NCBI RefSeq assembly: GCF_000802365.1
Contig: NZ_JSZE01000011.1
Span: forward strand, 1-38,306
Direction: 5' to 3'
DNA length: 38,306 nucleotides
Source: Xanthomonas cannabis pv. cannabis
GTDB lineage: Bacteria; Pseudomonadota; Gammaproteobacteria; Xanthomonadales; Xanthomonadaceae
Shown here: positions 33,605 through 38,306 of the stretch, in pieces
Position numbering within the stretch: position 1 is the first letter of the stretch
Layout of the letters: every line of letters starts with the position of its first letter
Made by a program: the position numbers and the translations under genes
The notes under the pieces: model-generated
What the model saw: the letters and a program-made list of their open reading frames with translations, nothing else
What the model was told of the DNA's origin: nothing
The model's database searches: none

Positions 33605-34444
33605 ATGAAAACGTTTCACGTGCGAGGGATTGTCTGGAAGACCGATGGCAAGCGTCCCGCGTTGCCGATGGAAGCCACGGTCGAGTGCGAGAGCGAAGAC
33701 GGTATCGCCGACGCCCTTAGTGACGCCTTTGGCTGGCTTGTGGGCGACTTTGCTGTTGTAGAAGAACTTGAAGAATTAGAGCCTATGGACTGGACGCAAC
33801 GCATGAATACCGCAATGATCAATGAGCCCAAGAAAGGGGAGTTCTTCCACCTGCAGCCAGACGTTCGACGCGGGGGGAAAGGTCATGGGGTTGTCTTTGA
33901 GAACCGAAAGGCGCTCCTCACTCCGCCTAGGCTGATTCTGAGGCCAAAGGATGGCGGGTTTCCTGCTTTGCGCGAGGTTCCACGCTTGGTCTACCACCCC
34001 AGTGAAGGCGTGCCTCCCCAAGACCTGGAAGGGGGATTCAGTGGCTACTGGCTGGTGTCAGAGCGCCTACGTCGAGTGATGGAGATGGTAGATCCTGCGG
34101 CGTTCGAGTTTGCCGAGACCGACTATCGCTTGGCCGATGGCTCGAAGGGGCCAAACGTCTACCTGTGCGATGTGGTCCGCACGGTAGACGCACTCGATGA
34201 AGATGCTTCTTACCTCGACATCAAAGTCAGTGACGAATACGAAGCTGGTAAACATTACAGCCTGGCGGGGGGCTCGCGGCTGGCCTTCAAAAGCGATGTG
34301 CTCGGGGCAGCACACGTCTTCAGACTGCCATTTCACGGTGGCGTCTTTTGTGATCGAGTGTTCAAGGATGCTGTGACTGCAGCCGGTATCGGCACCGATG
34401 GACAGTCGGACGGCCTCTGGTTCTACGACGTGGTGAACCGCTAG
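33605..34444 (+). CDS. Imm11/DUF1629-family immunity protein
   Basis: A 279-residue cytosolic protein without a signal peptide. The second half shows the Imm11 family pattern: GYWLVSERLRRVMEMVDPAA/FEFAET, then VYLCDVVRTVDALDEDASYL, and AAHVFRLPFHGGVFCDRVFK with a final AGIGTDGQSDGLWFYD. Imm11 proteins are predicted antidotes of polymorphic toxins, often AHH nucleases. Here a long protein with an N-terminal AHH-like domain starts 32 bp downstream, which fits a cognate pair in one operon. A strong AAGGAG stands 4 nt before ATG 33605. Confidence 0.85.
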   Translation: MKTFHVRGIVWKTDGKRPALPMEATVECESEDGIADALSDAFGWLVGDFAVVEELEELEPMDWTQRMNTAMINEPKKGEFFHLQPDVRRGGKGHGVVFENRKALLTPPRLILRPKDGGFPALREVPRLVYHPSEGVPPQDLEGGFSGYWLVSERLRRVMEMVDPAAFEFAETDYRLADGSKGPNVYLCDVVRTVDALDEDASYLDIKVSDEYEAGKHYSLAGGSRLAFKSDVLGAAHVFRLPFHGGVFCDRVFKDAVTAAGIGTDGQSDGLWFYDVVNR

Positions 34445-34476
34445 GCCGAGCCGCAAGGCGACAAGGAGCCTGATCC

Positions 34477-37400
34477 GTGCCGAATTACCGAACACTTTTC
34501 CAGGATCACCACAACATCGAACAGCAAACGCTGAAGAACAGCGAGTTGCTTGATGAGTTGCAACGGGCAGGGAAGTTTGACATCCACGCACAGGAAAACC
34601 GACTGTTTCTGCCGGCCAACCCCACGTTCGCTCAAACGATGGGAATCACGCCACATAGCGGCGGCCCTCTTGGCGCTTACCAGTATGGGCTACTTGATCA
34701 CCTTGAAGATATTTACGCGTCCCGAGATGGGCAAGCCATGTTGGAGGGTGACCCAGCCGCGATGGATCGTGTTGTCCAGCGTGTCGAGCGCTTACGCGAT
34801 ACCGTCAAAGTAGGACTAATCAATGGTGATCTGAACACCAATACGCCCGTTGGTTTAACCCCTGCACAGACCAATCAAAAGGTTCAAGACTTTTTCCGCG
34901 ATATCCCGACCTACCAGAAAACCCATGCCCAGCAAATCGAGGCCCTGAAGGGCTTCACGGGGGTGGACCACGGCTGGGGAGCTGTTGCGCATTCCGAGTC
35001 GCGCATCGTCACCGCGCTAAACCAGATCCATGTCAGCAAAACCGCCATCGTGCGAGGCGGGGACATCCAGCTCCAGCGCAGCGGCTTGTCGCTCGCCATC
35101 GCCAATGCCCATCACGATGGGCGCGTGGTCTTGTCCGAGCAGGGCATCCTTAAGGTTGAGCAGACCCTGGGTGAGGAGGCCGCAGACAATCTGCGCGTCC
35201 CACGAGGCCAGCGCGGTTCGGCGTCCCTGGAAGTGCTGCTGGGCGAGGCATCGGCCAGGAGCCTGGCGCGTTCGGGCGGTTTGTTGGCGACGGGGGCAGA
35301 CGCAGTGTTGACCTCCCGCCGTTCCGCCGAGTTGCTGGAACAGGGCAATGCCACGGCCGCGCAGTCCGAGGTCACCCATGCATTGGCCCGTAACGTCGGC
35401 GGCTGGGCTGGAGGTGCATCCACGGCAGCAGCGCTGGGCGGAAGCGGCTTCGTGCCCGCGGCGTTGGTAGTCGGTGACGCGCTGCTGATGAGCAAAGCGT
35501 TCGACAAAGGCGCCGATTTGCTGGACAACCGCGCCATCTACCACCAGACCGACAAAGCGGGCGTGGAGTGGCAGTTCAACGGTCGCAATTGGCAGCGCGA
35601 AGCTGCCATCGACCTCGCTCCGGATGGCCGGCGCACGAGCGGCGAGCAGCCCGTGGTGGCCAGCTACGAGAAATCGCAGGAACTGGGCGCGCTTGCCAAC
35701 GCCAAGGCAGTGGAGTTGGCGCTGGGCAAAGCCCCGCCGCCCCAGGACCCGTTTAACCTCCCTGCACGGGCCAGCGACCAAGTCGGGTTGGACAACCAGA
35801 ACTGGCACCGCAATCCCGAGAGCCAGGCATGGGAGCGCCAAGTCAAAACCGCTGTGTCCGGTGCCAACGATCGGGGCAGCTACGAGCACCAGACCGCCTC
35901 CCCGGAGCGCGCGCAGCAGCTCAACCAGGAAGCTTTGGCGCGCATCGAAAGCAGCATTGCCACCGGGCGCGAAGCCATCGCGGCCGCCTACTTGGAAAAC
36001 CATGCCGCGCAACGGGCCCAGGCCTATGGAGTGGAAGTGCCGGCAGCCGTGGAACGCGCCCTCGCCAAGCAAGGTCTCGTGCTGGGACACGACGGGCAGG
36101 TCTACCAGCGGAGCGAGGCTGGGCAGTGGGCCGGCAGGGACGGGGTTGCTACTGGCAACCTGGCGGCGGAGCTGGAGCTTACCAACCAGATGCGCCAGGC
36201 CTCGCTGGAGCGCGCCCAGGAGACCCTGGCAGCGATTCAGGCGCTTCCGGCTCCCACGGCGGCGCAGATGGAGCACAACGAGCTGCTGCACCGTTACCGG
36301 GCCGCAGGTGTCGATTTGAACGTCAACCCGCAGACCCAGCAGGCAGTGGCGCTGGCCGCGCAACGGACCATGGAAGCCAACGGCATCACCGGGCCGACCA
36401 TGCAGCAGCTACAACGCAACGAGTCCGGTCAATACGGCTATGACAGCCCCATCGCGCACCTTCAGCGCGGTAGCGATGGGGTGATCCGCGTGGTGGCCGT
36501 GACCAGCAGCGAAGACATCCGGCAGGCGTTGAGTGAGGCGCAAGGCAGCCGGCGAGAGCCGCCAACCCTTGCGCGGGCGCCCGAAGCGAAAGGGGAAACA
36601 GACAGCTCTACGTCTGACTCTTCCAATTCGCAGCAGGTGCTGGATATCCAGGCGCGCATGCAAGCTTCTGTCGCGGCGCAGGCGCGGCAAGAACGCGAAC
36701 AGCAAGATCGTCTTGCGCAAGAGCAACACGCCGCGCAGGTGCGCGAACACCTCCAGCAGGCACATCCGGATCACGAGGATCGGGCGCAGAGCGAACAGGC
36801 GGTCCAGGCGCATGCGGTGCTGGAAGGTCAGCGCCAAGCCGAGCAGCATCGGGAGTCAGAAGAGCGGCAAGTGCAGGAGCGGCAAGCACAGACCAGCCAG
36901 CAACGCGAGCTGCAGGAGCGTGAGGAAAGGGATGTCCAGGAACGTCAGGCGCAGGAGCGCCAAGCCCAGGACAACCAGCAGCGGGAGCAGCAGCAAGAGC
37001 GCCAGGCTCAAGAAGCCACGCGGGTTGAGGTCCAGGAACATCAGGTTCAGCAAGCGCAGCAACAAGAGCAACGACAAGAAGCCTCGCAGCAACCGGACGC
37101 TCAGCTGCACGCTCCAGATGCGGCGCTGGATCAACAAATGCCGCAGCCCGAGTTGCAGCAGGCATATGCCCACCAGCAGCTAGATGCGCATAACCAACAG
37201 GCAGGCGAACGCGCGGCTGACACTACGCCCGACCCACGGACGCAGCCGCATCAAGCAAGAGAAGCGGGACGCGCGCTGGAAATGCAGGCAGTGGAAAGCC
37301 GCGATGCCTCGCGCCTGCCGATTCCTGCACCCGAGGGCCAGAAATCCGGCAACCAACCTTTGCAAAGCGCGGAGGCCGATGCGGTGTCCCTGGCGCTGTA

Positions 37401-38306
37401 TCGCCAGGTGCAACCGCAGCAGGCCGAGATGGAGCAAGCGTCGGCCCGTCAGCAAGACGTGGCGCGTGAGCAGGAGGCAACACCGGTTCGGGCCATGGCC
37501 CCAACAGCAGAGCCGTTGACGGCATCACTTTCCAGAGCGTCTACTACGCCTGAGCGAGAAGCCGAGGCTGAACAGCCCCGTCCTTCAAAGGCTTTGCTCG
37601 CTGATCATGGTGCACCGGTGTTGCCCGCAGAACACTTCGCGCAAGCGCGTGAGGAGTCATTGGCAAGCAGTGCAGCCACTCGCGTGTCCGTCGGGTCTGC
37701 TGACGCAGAAAACCAACAAACGCAATCAACCCCAGCGCAGGATCACAGCGCCGCAGACCCGGGTGGCGCCCTGTTCCTGGAAGAGACCATGCGCTCGCTG
37801 CGCCAGCTGCAACAGGAAATTGAGGCGGCGGATCGGGAAGACGAACGCTTCCACCAGGAATGGAAGGAGTATCGCGAGCGCGGAGAACCTTATCCCTTCG
37901 CTCAAAAGAGGGCGCTAGACCAAGAGGGTGGCAGCATGGATGCATTCAGCGCGCACCAACCAAGTCGCGGCTCGCCCAGTGAAGCGGCTGAGCAAGCCGA
38001 TGCCTTCCAATCTCCAGTTCAGCGCTTTGCCGGTCCAGGGGAAGGGAATGCGCCAAATGACTCGTCGAAAGCTGAGCGCAAATCGATCACGGGCGACCCG
38101 GATGTGGACGAAGTGCTCTACGCGCTCGACAGCAAGAACGAGTTGGCGATCGAGCAAGCGCTGAACCGAGTCGCCAACAGCGCAGCGACGCAGGCGCTCA
38201 TCAAAAGAGGCAACGAGTTCCTGGAGGCGCAAGCCCAGCAGGAGGCCCAGGAGCTCGCCGCCACACGTCAGGCGCTGGGGATGGATGTCTCAGCGGAGAT
38301 CAACAC
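34477..38306 (+). CDS. AHH-nuclease polymorphic toxin/secreted effector (3' end outside window)
   Basis: An uninterrupted frame of at least 1,276 codons from GTG 34477, with AAGGAG 8 nt upstream; no stop before the window end. Residues ~1-80 fit an AHH (HNH-fold) nuclease: DHH at 10-12, NRLFLP at 41-46, and TPHSGGPLGAYQYGLLDHL with His60. Residues ~300-350 are Gly/Ala-rich (GGWAGGASTAAALGG). Trp-bearing modules repeat (VEWQFNGRNWQRE; NQNWHRNPESQAWERQ). Residues ~715-910 are an extreme Gln/Glu/Arg coiled-coil stretch (QERQAQERQAQ units). This layout, with upstream immunity gene, recalls effectors of the Xanthomonas antibacterial type IV secretion system, which carry a C-terminal XVIPCD. That domain, if present, lies beyond the window. 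Confidence 0.85.
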   Translation, partial: MPNYRTLFQDHHNIEQQTLKNSELLDELQRAGKFDIHAQENRLFLPANPTFAQTMGITPHSGGPLGAYQYGLLDHLEDIYASRDGQAMLEGDPAAMDRVVQRVERLRDTVKVGLINGDLNTNTPVGLTPAQTNQKVQDFFRDIPTYQKTHAQQIEALKGFTGVDHGWGAVAHSESRIVTALNQIHVSKTAIVRGGDIQLQRSGLSLAIANAHHDGRVVLSEQGILKVEQTLGEEAADNLRVPRGQRGSASLEVLLGEASARSLARSGGLLATGADAVLTSRRSAELLEQGNATAAQSEVTHALARNVGGWAGGASTAAALGGSGFVPAALVVGDALLMSKAFDKGADLLDNRAIYHQTDKAGVEWQFNGRNWQREAAIDLAPDGRRTSGEQPVVASYEKSQELGALANAKAVELALGKAPPPQDPFNLPARASDQVGLDNQNWHRNPESQAWERQVKTAVSGANDRGSYEHQTASPERAQQLNQEALARIESSIATGREAIAAAYLENHAAQRAQAYGVEVPAAVERALAKQGLVLGHDGQVYQRSEAGQWAGRDGVATGNLAAELELTNQMRQASLERAQETLAAIQALPAPTAAQMEHNELLHRYRAAGVDLNVNPQTQQAVALAAQRTMEANGITGPTMQQLQRNESGQYGYDSPIAHLQRGSDGVIRVVAVTSSEDIRQALSEAQGSRREPPTLARAPEAKGETDSSTSDSSNSQQVLDIQARMQASVAAQARQEREQQDRLAQEQHAAQVREHLQQAHPDHEDRAQSEQAVQAHAVLEGQRQAEQHRESEERQVQERQAQTSQQRELQEREERDVQERQAQERQAQDNQQREQQQERQAQEATRVEVQEHQVQQAQQQEQRQEASQQPDAQLHAPDAALDQQMPQPELQQAYAHQQLDAHNQQAGERAADTTPDPRTQPHQAREAGRALEMQAVESRDASRLPIPAPEGQKSGNQPLQSAEADAVSLALYRQVQPQQAEMEQASARQQDVAREQEATPVRAMAPTAEPLTASLSRASTTPEREAEAEQPRPSKALLADHGAPVLPAEHFAQAREESLASSAATRVSVGSADAENQQTQSTPAQDHSAADPGGALFLEETMRSLRQLQQEIEAADREDERFHQEWKEYRERGEPYPFAQKRALDQEGGSMDAFSAHQPSRGSPSEAAEQADAFQSPVQRFAGPGEGNAPNDSSKAERKSITGDPDVDEVLYALDSKNELAIEQALNRVANSAATQALIKRGNEFLEAQAQQEAQELAATRQALGMDVSAEIN

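Noticed and set aside
36620-37200. CRISPR-like array in the repetitive tract
   Set aside because: Repeats are irregular, short and in frame within a coding sequence; no constant repeat with unique spacers of equal length. No CRISPR array was seen anywhere in the window.

Overview
The window reads as a piece of a Xanthomonas (Xanthomonadaceae) chromosome whose right-hand 22 kb is an integrated mobile island. The left part has the high G+C content, gene families and spacing of a Xanthomonas core genome: a large TonB-dependent receptor, a GH6 cellobiohydrolase with an FN3 tail, a LacI regulator, an M28 peptidase, MscL, a fumarylacetoacetate-hydrolase-family enzyme, a Rieske protein, an SLC13-type permease with TrkA-C domains, TrmB, ThiG/ThiS and a GDSL autotransporter esterase. 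An intact GH6 enzyme of the CbsA/CbhA type is a trait linked in the literature to xylem-invading xanthomonads. The species assignment is inference.

Layout. 1-16,130: core genes, many on the minus strand, separated by hairpins and short Xanthomonas-style intergenic repeats. 16,179-16,252: a tRNA-Gly (anticodon CCC). Immediately after it lies a tyrosine integrase (16,320-17,873), the classic left edge of an island integrated at a tRNA 3' end. 18,206-20,160: a markedly A/T-rich two-gene cassette on the minus strand. It is preceded by a consensus sigma-70 promoter, a roughly 190-nt leader that can fold on itself, and an intrinsic terminator just before the first start codon. 20,488-23,489: genes of the kind seen on conjugative elements (inner-membrane protein, lipoprotein, exported protein, divergent XRE regulator, small membrane protein, winged-helix-like protein). 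23,539-27,233: a GNAT-like protein and a three-Cys-motif cluster (one DUF5131/Gp37-Gp68 protein and two TcmP partners). 27,343-30,505: an unrecognised protein, a degenerate tyrosine recombinase and a complete second integrase. 31,019-32,541: an Abi_2 (AbiD/F-like) HEPN gene with its own small structured leader RNA, bracketed by a 146/147-bp direct repeat. 33,061 to the end: RadC-like JAB protein, Imm11 immunity protein, and a very long protein with an N-terminal AHH nuclease domain that runs off the window.

How the parts work together. The core half serves plant-polymer scavenging (TonB receptor, cellobiohydrolase, LacI) and housekeeping. The island carries several independent conflict modules: an RNA-plus-protein-pair cassette, the TcmP/DUF5131 cluster, an Abi gene with ncRNA, and an AHH toxin with its Imm11 antidote. 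These sit between integration genes, as in a defence or offence island. The best candidate for an undescribed system is the 18,206-20,160 cassette (structured leader RNA, OST-HTH/LOTUS-like protein, unknown partner). All functional statements for the island cargo are family-based or inferred; none could be tested by search here.
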